Part shown: positions 34,700 through 43,573 of the stretch, piece after piece
Layout of the letters: every line of letters begins with the position of its first letter
Position numbering within the stretch: position 1 is the stretch's first letter
DNA from: Agrobacterium tumefaciens
GTDB lineage: Bacteria; Pseudomonadota; Alphaproteobacteria; Rhizobiales; Rhizobiaceae
Length of the DNA stretch: 64,000 bases
Direction: 5' to 3'
Assembly: GCF_005221385.1 (NCBI RefSeq)
Contig: NZ_CP039904.1
Coordinates: forward strand, 1,268,501-1,332,500
Notes under the pieces: model-generated
The model's database searches: none
What the model saw: only the letters and a program-made list of their open reading frames with translations
Told to the model about the DNA's origin: nothing
Position numbers and translations under genes: made by a program

Positions 34700-36229
34700 A
34701 TGGATGCGACCACGAAGCTTGACGTGAAACAGGAAGCCGCCGCCCTGCTCGACAGGATGGGTGTTGCCCGCGATCTTTATACCGGCGGCAACATGGCGTC
34801 CTTCAGCCCGGTGACGGGTGAACAGGTCGCAAACCTGAAGACCGTTTCGGTCGAGGGCGTGGCAGCCGTGGTCGATAAGGCCGATGCCGCCTTCAAGCAA
34901 TGGCGCAATGTGCCGGCACCCCGTCGTGGCGAGCTGGTCCGGTTGCTCGGCGAAGAGCTGCGCGCCTTCAAGACCGATCTCGGCCGTCTCGTGTCGCTGG
35001 AAGCGGGCAAGATCCCGTCTGAAGGTCTCGGCGAAGTGCAGGAAATGATCGATATCTGCGATTTCGCCGTCGGTCTTTCCCGCCAGCTTTATGGCCTCAC
35101 CATCGCCACCGAACGTCCCGGCCACCGCATGATGGAGACCTGGCATCCGCTCGGTGTCGTCGGCGTCATCTCGGCCTTCAATTTCCCCGTCGCCGTCTGG
35201 TCGTGGAATGCAGCGCTTGCCATCGTCTGCGGCAATTCGGTGGTCTGGAAGCCTTCGGAAAAGACGCCGCTGACGGCGCTGGCCGTTCAGGGCATCTTCG
35301 AACGCGCTAGCGCCCGCTTCGGCGATGCGCCGGACGGTCTTTCGCAGCTGCTGATCGGTGATCGTGCCGTGGGTGAAGCATTGGTGGATAATCCCAAGGT
35401 ACCGCTGGTCTCTGCCACCGGCTCCACCCGCATGGGCCGTGATGTCGGCCCGCGTCTGGCGAAGCGTTTTGCCCGCGCCATTCTGGAACTCGGCGGCAAC
35501 AATGCCGGCATCGTCTGCCCTTCCGCCGATCTCGACATGGCGCTGCGCGCCATCGCCTTCGGGGCTATGGGCACGGCCGGCCAGCGCTGCACCACGCTTC
35601 GCCGTCTCTTCGTGCATGACAGCGTTTACGACCAACTCGTGCCGCGCCTGAAAAAGGCTTATGCCTCCGTCTCCGTCGGCAATCCGCTGGAAACCTCCGC
35701 GCTCGTCGGTCCGCTGGTCGACAAGGCGGCTTTTGACGGCATGCAGAAGGCGCTCGAGGCGGCGAAAGCCCATGACGGCGTGGTGAATGGCGGCGGCCGC
35801 GTGGATATTGGCGCGGCGGGTGCCTATTATGTGAAGCCCGCGCTCGTCGAAATGCCTGAACAGGTTGGCCCGGTGCTGGAAGAGACCTTCGCGCCGATCC
35901 TCTATGTCATGAAATACAGCGATCTCGATCAGGCGATAGACGCGCATAACGCCGTCGCTGCCGGTCTTTCATCGTCGATCTTCACCCGCGACATTCAGGA
36001 ATCGGAACGTTTCCTGTCGTCGGAAGGCTCGGATTGCGGCATCGCCAATGTCAATATCGGCACATCGGGCGCAGAAATCGGCGGCGCTTTCGGTGGTGAG
36101 AAGGAAACCGGCGGCGGCCGTGAATCCGGTTCGGATGCGTGGAAGGCCTATATGCGCCGCGCCACCAACACGGTCAATTATTCCAAGTCGCTGCCGCTGG
36201 CGCAGGGCGTGTCCTTCGACATCGAATGA
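34700..36229 (+). CDS. amaB: Aldehyde dehydrogenase, ALDH7/AmaB type (L-aminoadipate semialdehyde / piperideine-6-carboxylate dehydrogenase)
   Basis: The ATG at 34700 follows AAGGAC; a TTG at 34694 is possible. The 509-residue protein shows ISAFNFPVAVWSWNAALAIV, the Glu in ELGGNNAGIV and catalytic Cys297 in GTAGQRCTTLRR. These residues and the GGAFGGEKETGGGRESGSD C-terminal region are typical of antiquitin-type ALDH7 enzymes. They oxidise alpha-aminoadipate semialdehyde in lysine breakdown. A LysR gene is divergent, and putA converges from the other side. Family is secure; the exact substrate is inferred. Confidence 0.85.
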   Translation: MDATTKLDVKQEAAALLDRMGVARDLYTGGNMASFSPVTGEQVANLKTVSVEGVAAVVDKADAAFKQWRNVPAPRRGELVRLLGEELRAFKTDLGRLVSLEAGKIPSEGLGEVQEMIDICDFAVGLSRQLYGLTIATERPGHRMMETWHPLGVVGVISAFNFPVAVWSWNAALAIVCGNSVVWKPSEKTPLTALAVQGIFERASARFGDAPDGLSQLLIGDRAVGEALVDNPKVPLVSATGSTRMGRDVGPRLAKRFARAILELGGNNAGIVCPSADLDMALRAIAFGAMGTAGQRCTTLRRLFVHDSVYDQLVPRLKKAYASVSVGNPLETSALVGPLVDKAAFDGMQKALEAAKAHDGVVNGGGRVDIGAAGAYYVKPALVEMPEQVGPVLEETFAPILYVMKYSDLDQAIDAHNAVAAGLSSSIFTRDIQESERFLSSEGSDCGIANVNIGTSGAEIGGAFGGEKETGGGRESGSDAWKAYMRRATNTVNYSKSLPLAQGVSFDIE

Positions 36230-36282
36230 CATCTGTGACCTGTCGCTCGTCCGGAGCGATGATGATCTGTGGTATTGCTTTT

Positions 36283-36316
36283 ATCGGCGCGGATTTTTCC
36301 GCGCCGATTTGTTTTT
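36283..36316 (+). terminator. Rho-independent terminator after the aldehyde dehydrogenase gene
   Basis: ATCGGCGCGGA / TCCGCGCCGAT (36283-36293 and 36298-36308) with a TTTT loop is followed by TTGTTTTT. Confidence 0.88.
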
Positions 36317-36330
36317 GGCAATGATGCCGC

Positions 36331-39300
36331 TTAGCCGATGCTCATCAGGCTGGCATTGCCGCCGGCCGCGGTCGTATTGACGCTGACCGAGACTTCTTCG
36401 ACCAGCCAATCGAGATTATAGGGCTGACTTTCGCCGGAAAACACTTCCGTGGTCGCGGCCTGCACGAGAACCAACGGGCCAGGCAGGGTGGCGATCTTTT
36501 TGTTGATCGTCACGATACGTTCCGCGTCGCCCTCGACCAAGGCGCCGGCGAAGGGACCGGATTTTGCCCAGTCATCCGCCCAGACGATGCGCGAGGTGAC
36601 TGTTGCCGGCAGCCCATAGATCGATTTTTCGAGGCCGGAGGCATTGTCGATGATGGCGGTGTTTCCGGTGGCAAGCGCTGCCGCAAGCTGGCGGTAAAGC
36701 CCCTGTTCGCTTGCCGGGACCAGCAGAATCCTGCCGCGCGGATGCAGCGCATAGACATTCCGTTCACCGACGGGGCCTGCCAGCTCGGTTTCGAAGCCGA
36801 GGCCGGAAAGTGCCGCTGCCTGCCGTGCGGCTTCGGCCGCAACGGTTTCGCCGTTTTCATCCAGCCAGCGGGCAAGATCGACGGCGGCCTGATCCTGCTG
36901 GCTTGCAACCCGGTCAATCTTCGGGGCAGCCTGCGTCATGCGGCCGAGATAGAGCGGGCCGCCGGCCTTGGGGCCGGTGCCGGAAAGGCCGCGTCCACCA
37001 AAGGGCTGCACGCCGACCACCGCGCCGATGATGTTGCGGTTCACATAAAGATTGCCGGCCGCGACGCGCGACAATACATGCTGGATCGTATCATCGAGGC
37101 GTGTATGCAGGCCGAAGGTCAGGCCGTAACCGGTGGCGTTGATCTCGTCGATCAGCCGGTCGAGATTGTCGCGCTTGAAGCGGATGACATGCAGCACCGG
37201 GCCGAAAACCTCCCGCTTCAGATCGGCGAGCGTTTTCATCTCGATGATGGTCGGCGGCACGAAGGTGCCCTTGCCGGTTTCACCCGCAAGCGAAATCTGC
37301 TCGATCCGGTGGCCGAGCGAGCGCATGCCGTCAATGTGTTTTTCGATGATGTCCTTCGCCTCGGCCGTGATGACGGGGCCGACATCGACGGAAAGCTGGT
37401 CGGTGCGGCCGATGCGCAATTCATGCAGCGCGCCTTTGAGCATGGTGAGCGTGCGGTCCGCCACGTCCTCCTGCAGGCAGAGAATGCGCAGCGCCGAGCA
37501 GCGCTGGCCGGCGCTGTCGAAGGCCGATGCGATGACATCCGCGACCACCTGTTCGGCGAGCGCCGAGGAATCGACGATCATGGCGTTCTGGCCGCCGGTT
37601 TCGGCAATCAGCGGAACCGGCTGGCCGTTAGTCAGAACCCGGCCGGCAAGCTGGCCCTGGATGAGCCGGGCGACCTCTGTCGAACCGGTGAACATCACGC
37701 CCGCCGTAAGGGCAGAGCCGACAAGTGCCGCACCCGTCTTGCCGTCGCCGGGCAGAAGCTGCACGGCATCCTGCGGAACACCGGCCTCATGCAACAGGCG
37801 CACGCCCTGGGCCGCGATCAGCGGCGTTTCTTCGGCGGGCTTTGCCAGAACCGGATTGCCGGCAACCAGTGCCGCCGTCACCTGACCGATGAAGATGGCG
37901 AGCGGGAAGTTCCACGGGCTGATGCAGACGACCGGGCCAAGCGGCTTTTCGCCAGACTTGAAGTTCCTGCGGGCTTCTGCCGCATAATAACGCAGGAAGT
38001 CGATTGCCTCGCGCACCTCGGCAATGGCGTTGGGCATGGATTTTCCCGCCTCGCGCATGATGAGGCCGAGCAGGGCAGGCATTTCGGCCTGCATGGCGTC
38101 GGCGGCGCGCTCCAGGCAGGCGGCGCGTTCTTCCACCGGGGTGGAGGGCCAGCTTGAGGCCGCTGCCCGCTGCATGGCCGCTTCGACATCGGCTTCGGTT
38201 GGCTCGGTCACGTGGCCGACGATATCATTGTGGTCGCCGGGATTGAGAACCGGGCGCGTGTTGCCACCTGCCCGCGGCGCGGCAGCTTTCCATTCCGTTG
38301 CAGCGCCCGCCTTCAAGGTGCCGTTCAGTGCGGAGAGCGTCGTTTCGCTGGAAAGATCGAGGCCGGCGGAGTTTTTCCGTTCCGGGCCGAACAAGCTTTC
38401 TGGGGCGGCGATGCGGTCGTGCCTCGCGCCGGGAACGGCATAGGCCTTGACCACGGTGACCGGGTCTTCCAGCAGGGAATCCACCGGTACGGCGGGGTCG
38501 GCAATACGGTTGACGAAAGAGGAGTTCGCACCGTTTTCCAGCAGGCGGCGGACGAGATAGGCCAGCAGCGTCTCATGGGTGCCGACCGGAGCGTAGAAAC
38601 GGCAGGGCCGGTCAAGCTTCTTTTTACCGACGACCTCGCTGTAAAGCGGTTCACCCATGCCATGCAGGCACTGGAACTCATAATCGCCAAGTTTGAAGTC
38701 TGGACCGGCCAAGTGGTAGATCGTCGCCATGGATTGCGCATTGTGGGTCGCAAATTGCGGGAAGACCAGGTCGCGCGCGTCGAGCAGCTTGCGGGCGCAG
38801 GCGATGTAGGAAACATCCGTGTGCACCTTGCGGGTGAAGACCGGGAAGTCTTCCAGCCCGTCCACCTGTGCACGCTTGATTTCCGCATCCCAGTAAGCGC
38901 CCTTGACGAGACGCACCATGATGCGGCGGCCCGAACGGCGGGCGAGATCGATGATATAATCCAGAACGAAGGGGCAGCGGCGGCCATAGGCCTGCACGAC
39001 GAAACCGAGGCCGTTCCAGCCGGCAAGGTCCTTGTCGAGCGCCAGTTCCTCCAGAAGATCAAGCGACAGTTCCAGCCGGTCGGCTTCCTCGGCGTCGATA
39101 TTGAGGCCGATATCGTATGTCTTGCTGAGCAGCATCAGCGATTTGACGCGCGGAAGAAGCTCCGCCATCACCCGCTCGGCCTGCGCGCGGGCGTAACGCG
39201 GATGCAGCGCCGAAAGCTTGATGGAAATGCCGGGGCCGCCATAGATGCCCCGTCCGGCCGAGGCCTTGCCGATGGCGTGGATGGCGTTTTCGTAGTCCTT

Positions 39301-40002
39301 GTAATAACGCTCCGCATCCTTGGCGGTGGTCGCGGCTTCGCCCAGCATGTCGTAGGAATATTGGAAGCCCTGCTCCTCCAGCGGCTTCGAACGCTTGATG
39401 GCTTCGCCGATCGTTTCGCCGGTCACGAATTGCTCGCCCATCATGCGCATGGCCATGTCGACGCCGCGGCGGATGACGGGTTCGCCGGCGCGGGCGATCA
39501 GCTTGGTCAGCGCCGCCGAAAGGCCGCTGTCATTGACCGTCGAGGTCAGCTTGCCGGTGATGACGAGGCCCCAGGTGGCGGCATTGACGAAGAGCGAACG
39601 CCCGCCGCCAATATGGGATTTCCAGTCGCCGCGCGCGATCTTGTCGCGGATCAGCGCATCGCGGGTGGCGGTGTCGGGAATGCGCAGCAGCGCTTCGGCA
39701 AGGCACATCAGCGCCACGCCCTCATGGCTGGAGAGCGAATATTCCTGCACCAACCCTTCGACGCCGGTGCCCTTGGTCTTGGCGCGCAGCGCCTCGATCA
39801 GCTTGCCGGCGGTGGCGCGGATGGCTTTCGTCTGCTCCGACGTCACCGTTGCCGCAGCGATCAGCGACGCCAGGCATTCTTCTTCGGGGCGGCGATAGGC
39901 AGCGGTGATCGCCTTACGCAGCATGCTCTGTTCGCGCACCGACGGCGCAAAATTCTGGAAGATACCGTTTGCCACTACACCGGCGTTGCTTGCACCATCG
40001 GC
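36331..40002 (-). CDS. putA: Bifunctional proline dehydrogenase / L-glutamate gamma-semialdehyde dehydrogenase
   Basis: The ATG at 40002 (AGGA upstream) gives 1223 residues. The PRODH barrel includes IKLSALHPRYARAQ, VRLVKGAYWDAEIKRAQVDG and the FAD-site block QCLHGMGEPLYSEV and GTHETLLAYLVRRLLENGA. The P5C dehydrogenase half has ISPWNFPLAIFIGQVTAALV, ETGGQNAMIV and catalytic Cys835 in DSAGQRCSALR. About 190 residues follow as the extra C-terminal domain of long PutA proteins. There is no N-terminal ribbon-helix-helix DNA-binding domain, so it should not autoregulate. This fits the divergent Lrp-type activator gene and the published Agrobacterium system. It oxidises proline to glutamate at the membrane with quinone and NAD+. 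Confidence 0.95.
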   Translation of the reverse strand, partial: ADGASNAGVVANGIFQNFAPSVREQSMLRKAITAAYRRPEEECLASLIAAATVTSEQTKAIRATAGKLIEALRAKTKGTGVEGLVQEYSLSSHEGVALMCLAEALLRIPDTATRDALIRDKIARGDWKSHIGGGRSLFVNAATWGLVITGKLTSTVNDSGLSAALTKLIARAGEPVIRRGVDMAMRMMGEQFVTGETIGEAIKRSKPLEEQGFQYSYDMLGEAATTAKDAERYYKDYENAIHAIGKASAGRGIYGGPGISIKLSALHPRYARAQAERVMAELLPRVKSLMLLSKTYDIGLNIDAEEADRLELSLDLLEELALDKDLAGWNGLGFVVQAYGRRCPFVLDYIIDLARRSGRRIMVRLVKGAYWDAEIKRAQVDGLEDFPVFTRKVHTDVSYIACARKLLDARDLVFPQFATHNAQSMATIYHLAGPDFKLGDYEFQCLHGMGEPLYSEVVGKKKLDRPCRFYAPVGTHETLLAYLVRRLLENGANSSFVNRIADPAVPVDSLLEDPVTVVKAYAVPGARHDRIAAPESLFGPERKNSAGLDLSSETTLSALNGTLKAGAATEWKAAAPRAGGNTRPVLNPGDHNDIVGHVTEPTEADVEAAMQRAAASSWPSTPVEERAACLERAADAMQAEMPALLGLIMREAGKSMPNAIAEVREAIDFLRYYAAEARRNFKSGEKPLGPVVCISPWNFPLAIFIGQVTAALVAGNPVLAKPAEETPLIAAQGVRLLHEAGVPQDAVQLLPGDGKTGAALVGSALTAGVMFTGSTEVARLIQGQLAGRVLTNGQPVPLIAETGGQNAMIVDSSALAEQVVADVIASAFDSAGQRCSALRILCLQEDVADRTLTMLKGALHELRIGRTDQLSVDVGPVITAEAKDIIEKHIDGMRSLGHRIEQISLAGETGKGTFVPPTIIEMKTLADLKREVFGPVLHVIRFKRDNLDRLIDEINATGYGLTFGLHTRLDDTIQHVLSRVAAGNLYVNRNIIGAVVGVQPFGGRGLSGTGPKAGGPLYLGRMTQAAPKIDRVASQQDQAAVDLARWLDENGETVAAEAARQAAALSGLGFETELAGPVGERNVYALHPRGRILLVPASEQGLYRQLAAALATGNTAIIDNASGLEKSIYGLPATVTSRIVWADDWAKSGPFAGALVEGDAERIVTINKKIATLPGPLVLVQAATTEVFSGESQPYNLDWLVEEVSVSVNTTAAGGNASLMSIG

Positions 40003-40165
40003 CATTCTGAAAATCCTGAAAACGCTGTTGAAGACAGATCGTCGGCGGCAGCGTGTCCTCCGCCCGCCGCTTGTCATCCTGTCGCAGACAATATCATCAC
40101 TGCAGAAATTGCTATGGCCCTATTTTCGGGATAAAACAGGCAATATGCACTTATATTTTTGAGAT

Positions 40166-40651
40166 ATGGCGTTAAATCACATGGCAAATAGTCAAAAAAC
40201 AGACGATCTGGATCACTTCGATCTCAAGATTCTCGAGGCGCTCAGCGAAGACGGGCGCATGTCCGTGCTGCAGCTCTCGAAAAGGGTCGGTCTTTCCAAG
40301 ACGCCCTGCCAGACGCGGCTGAAGCGGCTGGTGGATGAGGGCTATATTCTCGGCTTCCGCGCCATGCTCAACCCGCAGAAGCTCGGCGTCGATCACATCG
40401 CCTTCGCTGAGGTGAAACTTTCCGATACGCGGGAAAAGGCGCTGGAGGAATTCAACACGGCGGTTCGCAAGATCAAGGAAGTCGAGGAATGCCACATGAT
40501 TGCCGGCGCCTTCGATTATCTGCTCAAGGTGCGCACCAGCGACATTCGGAAGTACCGAAGGGTGCTCGGTGAAAAAATATCGAGTTTGCCATCCGTTTCC
40601 AACACCTCGACATTCGTGGTGATGCAATCGGTCAAGGAAACCGGCATCTAA
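40166..40651 (+). CDS. putR: Lrp/AsnC family proline-responsive activator of putA
   Basis: This 161-residue protein has the Lrp helix-turn-helix at residues 16-66 (DHFDLKILEALSEDGRMSV, LSKRVGLSKTPCQTRLKRL). The RAM effector domain carries the turn VEECHMIAGAFDYLLKVRT. ATG 40166 has a weak GAG-type site and ATG 40181 has none, so 40166 is kept. It is divergent from putA with a 163-base gap. In Agrobacterium an Lrp-like protein (PutR) activates putA in response to proline, and this gene matches it in family and position. Confidence 0.9.
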   Translation: MALNHMANSQKTDDLDHFDLKILEALSEDGRMSVLQLSKRVGLSKTPCQTRLKRLVDEGYILGFRAMLNPQKLGVDHIAFAEVKLSDTREKALEEFNTAVRKIKEVEECHMIAGAFDYLLKVRTSDIRKYRRVLGEKISSLPSVSNTSTFVVMQSVKETGI

Positions 40652-40666
40652 AAAACGGTCACGCAA

Positions 40667-40692
40667 AACGGGCAGACGCAGGTCTGCCCGTT
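40667..40692. terminator. Possible terminator between putR and ecfG
   Basis: AACGGGCAGAC / GTCTGCCCGTT form a perfect 11-bp stem around a GCAG loop, between the convergent putR and ecfG genes. The T run on either side is poor, so termination strength is uncertain. Confidence 0.5.
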
Positions 40693-40716
40693 CATTGTCC
40701 TCAAAATTCAACTCTC

Positions 40717-41286
40717 TCAGCGCGCCGTAGCGGCGGCGGTGACCGCGCTCATCTGTGCATCGGGACCGAATTCGTTTTCGTTTTCGATGCCCAGCAACTC
40801 CTGCAGGCGCAGCCTTGCGCGGCTGACGCGGCTCTTGATCGTGCCGACCGGGCAGCCGCAAATCTCGGCGGCTTCCTCATAGGCAAAGCCTGAAGCGCCA
40901 ATCAGCAAAATAGCTTCGCGCTGGTCATCAGGCAATTTCGCAAGCGCGGAGCGGAAATCCTGAAGGTCGACCGAACCATGCTGTTCGGGCGGGACCGACA
41001 GGCGGGAGGTGTAAACCCCATCCGTATCCTGCACTTCACGGCCGGATTTGCGTATCTGGCTGTAGAACTCGTTGCGCAGGATCGTCACCAGCCAGGCGCG
41101 CATGTTGGTGCCCGGCTGGAAACTATCCTGTTTCGCCCAGGCTTTCATGATAGTGTCCTGCACAAGGTCGTCAGCACGGTCCCTCGAGCGGATAAGAGAA
41201 ATGGCGAAGGCGCGTAGGTTCGGCAGCGCCGCCAGCATTTCCCGCTTGAAATTATATTCTGTCTGCTCCGGCTCTTTCGCCATCAT
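40717..41286 (-). CDS. ecfG: General stress response ECF sigma factor EcfG (ECF15 group)
   Basis: This 189-residue sigma factor has region 2 at about residues 22-85 (LPNLRAFAISLIRSRDRADD, LVQDTIMKAWAKQDSFQPGT) and region 4 at about 118-175 (LPDDQREAILLIGASGFAYE, CGCPVGTIKSRVSRARLRL). It would direct RNA polymerase to GGAAC-N16/17-CGTT promoters. Its ATG overlaps the nepR stop (ATGA), with GGAGG inside the end of nepR. A second ATG three bases on is equally possible. NepR holds it inactive until phosphorylated PhyR removes NepR. The nepR-ecfG pair opposite phyR is the standard rhizobial arrangement. Confidence 0.95.
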   Translation of the reverse strand: MMAKEPEQTEYNFKREMLAALPNLRAFAISLIRSRDRADDLVQDTIMKAWAKQDSFQPGTNMRAWLVTILRNEFYSQIRKSGREVQDTDGVYTSRLSVPPEQHGSVDLQDFRSALAKLPDDQREAILLIGASGFAYEEAAEICGCPVGTIKSRVSRARLRLQELLGIENENEFGPDAQMSAVTAAATAR

Positions 41287-41489
41287 TCCTCCGAAGCCTT
41301 TGTTTTGGCTTTGCTTTCGGCTTCATCGAGTTTTTCGAGAAGATCGAGGAATTTGTCAGGGATGCCTTCATCCTGAACGGCATCATAAAGCTCCCTGAGC
41401 TTGCGGGAAATCACCGCCCGCCCGGAATGTGGAACCTGAGGGGCGGCCGAATTGTCCGGCGAATCTTGGTCCGATTGAAACATGCTCAT
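41283..41489 (-). CDS. nepR: Anti-sigma factor NepR
   Basis: This 68-residue protein has a disordered acidic N terminus and the conserved helical core ISRKLRELYDAVQDEGIPDK followed by FLDLLEKLDEAE. NepR binds EcfG to block it and, under stress, binds the sigma-like domain of PhyR instead (sigma mimicry). It lies immediately upstream of ecfG with overlapping stop and start codons, and is divergent from phyR. Length and motif match the family well. Confidence 0.93.
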   Translation of the reverse strand: MSMFQSDQDSPDNSAAPQVPHSGRAVISRKLRELYDAVQDEGIPDKFLDLLEKLDEAESKAKTKASEE

Positions 41490-41522
41490 AACGTCCGGTA
41501 TTCCTTTTGTGTCGTGGCAAAT

Positions 41523-41547
41523 AATGCGTGGTGAAAAAAATAGTTCC
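41523..41547 (-). promoter_or_regulatory. Probable autoregulated EcfG promoter of nepR-ecfG
   Basis: On the minus strand GGAAC (41547-41543), 16 bases and CATT (41526-41523) match the EcfG consensus with one mismatch (A for G). It is back-to-back with the phyR promoter, with only eight bases between the two -35 elements. Confidence 0.55.
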
Positions 41548-41555
41548 GGCCATCG

Positions 41556-41581
41556 GGAACTTTTTTTGCGATACGCACGTT
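41556..41581 (+). promoter_or_regulatory. EcfG-dependent promoter of phyR
   Basis: GGAAC (41556-41560), 17 bases and CGTT (41578-41581) match the consensus exactly. The distance to the phyR start codon at 41628 is 46 bases. Confidence 0.78.
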
Positions 41582-41627
41582 GCTATCGTGGGTTTGCGTT
41601 GCAGACCGCATGAAAGGGGAGAATTCC

Positions 41628-42422
41628 ATGTCAGTTTCTACACGCATCGCACCGCACCTGCCATATCTGCGCAGGTTCGCGCGTGCCGTTTGCGGCTCAC
41701 AATCCACGGGCGATGCCTATGTTGCGGCAACACTCGAAGCTCTGATCGCCGATATCAGCATCTTCCCGCAGACAACCAGCGATCGCGTTTCGCTCTATCA
41801 ATTGTTCGTATCGATCTTTAGTTCCGTCACGATCAATATTAAGGCCGATGAAAACCTGTCGGGATGGGAAAAGCGCGCTTCTGCGAACCTTTCTGCCGTA
41901 CCGCCGCTAGCCCGTCAGGCCTTCCTCTTGACGACGGTCGAGGAATTCACGCCTTCGGAAGCCGCAGAGGTTCTGAAAGTATCGGAAGACCAGGTCGGCA
42001 GGCTGATAGACGAGGCCGCCTCGGAAATCGCCCGGCAGGTCGCAACCGATATCATGATCATCGAGGACGAACCTCTGATCGCCATGGATATCGAACAGAT
42101 GGTCACCGATCTCGGTCACCGCGTCACGGGTATCGCCCGCACGCATACCGAGGCGCTCGACCTTTTCCATCGCACGCAGCCGAAAATGATCCTTGCCGAT
42201 ATTCAGCTTGCAGACGGCAGTTCCGGTCTCGACGCGATGAAGGACATCCTGCAGATGACCACCCTCCCGGTTATCTTCATCACGGCTTTCCCCGAGCGTC
42301 TTTTGACGGGCGAGCGGCCTGAGCCGACGTTCCTTGTGACGAAACCTTTCAACCCGGACATGGTGAAAGCGCTTATCAGCCAGGCCCTGTTTTTCAACGA
42401 AAGCTCGCGCGTCGCGGCGTGA
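41628..42422 (+). CDS. phyR: General stress response regulator PhyR
   Basis: The ATG at 41628 (AGGGGAG upstream) gives 264 residues. Residues 1-135 form an EcfG-like sigma domain that binds NepR. Residues 140-264 are a receiver with the acidic pair Glu146/Asp147, phospho-acceptor Asp191 in MILADIQLADGSSG, Thr219 and Lys239. Phosphorylation opens the protein so that it sequesters NepR and frees EcfG. It is divergent from nepR-ecfG and followed by an HWE-type kinase gene, the usual source of its phosphate. Confidence 0.95.
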   Translation: MSVSTRIAPHLPYLRRFARAVCGSQSTGDAYVAATLEALIADISIFPQTTSDRVSLYQLFVSIFSSVTINIKADENLSGWEKRASANLSAVPPLARQAFLLTTVEEFTPSEAAEVLKVSEDQVGRLIDEAASEIARQVATDIMIIEDEPLIAMDIEQMVTDLGHRVTGIARTHTEALDLFHRTQPKMILADIQLADGSSGLDAMKDILQMTTLPVIFITAFPERLLTGERPEPTFLVTKPFNPDMVKALISQALFFNESSRVAA

Positions 42423-42448
42423 ATTTTGCCGAAACCGCGGACTTACCG

Positions 42449-42473
42449 GGAACCAGTGTGGTGCCCGGGCGTT
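42449..42473 (+). promoter_or_regulatory. EcfG-dependent promoter of the HWE kinase gene
   Basis: GGAAC (42449-42453), 16 bases and CGTT (42470-42473) are an exact consensus match, 50 bases before the TTG start at 42524. It implies feedback of the stress sigma factor on its own sensor. Confidence 0.75.
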
Positions 42474-42523
42474 GGCGGTTACGGTCGTGGGGTTGACCCG
42501 CGGCTTTCTGCAAGGAGACGAAT

Positions 42524-43507
42524 TTGCATCGGCTGGCATGGCATAACGCGGAGAGGGACGAGAGCGAGCTGCATGATTCGCTCGTTCTCGCCTTGCTCGA
42601 TTCGGGTGAGACAGTCATGCTGCAGGACTGGAAGCGCGATTACATATTCGTGGCCAATTTGCCGGATGTCTGGAAACTGCCGGCCGATTCCCATCCAACC
42701 GATGAAAATCTGTTCGGTAATGATCTCTCCGTGCGGCTAGCGGACCTCAAAAAGGACATGAGCACGGCTGGTAGCCGGGGCATGCTGGAAGTCAGCGCCG
42801 GCACGGACCGGGTCTTCCAGTTTCAGGTCCATTCGACCTTCAATCAATCGAACCAGATGGTGATGAAGACCACCATCCGCGAGGTGACGGCGGAACGGCG
42901 GCGCGAGCAGCTTCTGCGCTCGCTGCTGCGCGAAGTTAGCCATCGCTCCAAGAACCTGCTGGCGATCATCCAGAGTCTTGCGGGCCAGACGGCCCGTTTC
43001 AGCCTCACCAAGGATGATTTTCTGCGCAAGTTCCGCGGCCGGCTGCATGCGCTGGCCCAGAGCCAGGATCTCATCACCGACTCGGACTGGAGGGGGGCGC
43101 GCATATTCGAGCTTCTCCGCCAGCAGTTCGATCTCTATGTGCCGGAATATCCGAACCTCATCCACATGGAGGGGGAAAACCTGCTGCTCAACCCGAACGG
43201 TGCGCTTTATATCGGGCTGGCCTTCCACGAACTGGTCGTCAACACCGTTAGCCATAGCGGCAATCTTGCCTATCACCCGCCTATATCCCTGCAATGTCGC
43301 CAGGAAGGTGATTTTTATATCGTCGAATGGAACGAACCGATGATGCCGTCGAAGGAGCCGGCCGAGACGAGGCGCGGCAGTTTCGGCAGCGTCGTGCTGG
43401 AAAAGGTGGTTCCTTCTGCTCTTGGAGGAAGCGCCGAATACCAGCTGACGCCGGAGCGCATCGTTTACCGGTTGAAGTTCCCTTCGGGCGACGGCACGGA
43501 CTCCTGA
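42524..43507 (+). CDS. HWE/HisKA_2 family sensor histidine kinase (likely PhyR kinase)
   Basis: The frame begins with TTG at 42524, preceded by AAGGAG at good distance, giving 327 residues. A PAS-like N-terminal domain (about residues 10-120) precedes the dimerisation/phosphotransfer segment LLREVSHRSKNLLAIIQSLA with His140. The kinase domain has the HWE-type N box AFHELVVNTVSHS. There are no membrane segments, so it is a soluble sensor. Location directly downstream of phyR and an EcfG promoter of its own argue that it phosphorylates PhyR. Confidence 0.88.
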   Translation: MHRLAWHNAERDESELHDSLVLALLDSGETVMLQDWKRDYIFVANLPDVWKLPADSHPTDENLFGNDLSVRLADLKKDMSTAGSRGMLEVSAGTDRVFQFQVHSTFNQSNQMVMKTTIREVTAERRREQLLRSLLREVSHRSKNLLAIIQSLAGQTARFSLTKDDFLRKFRGRLHALAQSQDLITDSDWRGARIFELLRQQFDLYVPEYPNLIHMEGENLLLNPNGALYIGLAFHELVVNTVSHSGNLAYHPPISLQCRQEGDFYIVEWNEPMMPSKEPAETRRGSFGSVVLEKVVPSALGGSAEYQLTPERIVYRLKFPSGDGTDS

Positions 43508-43573
43508 GAGGAGTTGCCGGGCCGCAGGTAAGACCGAAAGCCTGTTTTTCATTCTGCAAAAATGCAACAAAAA

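Noticed and set aside
38212..40134. Long plus-strand open frames opposite putA (640 codons, and another at 36742-38157)
   Set aside because: The translation is rich in Arg/Gly/His with no motif. putA on the minus strand accounts for the conserved sequence.
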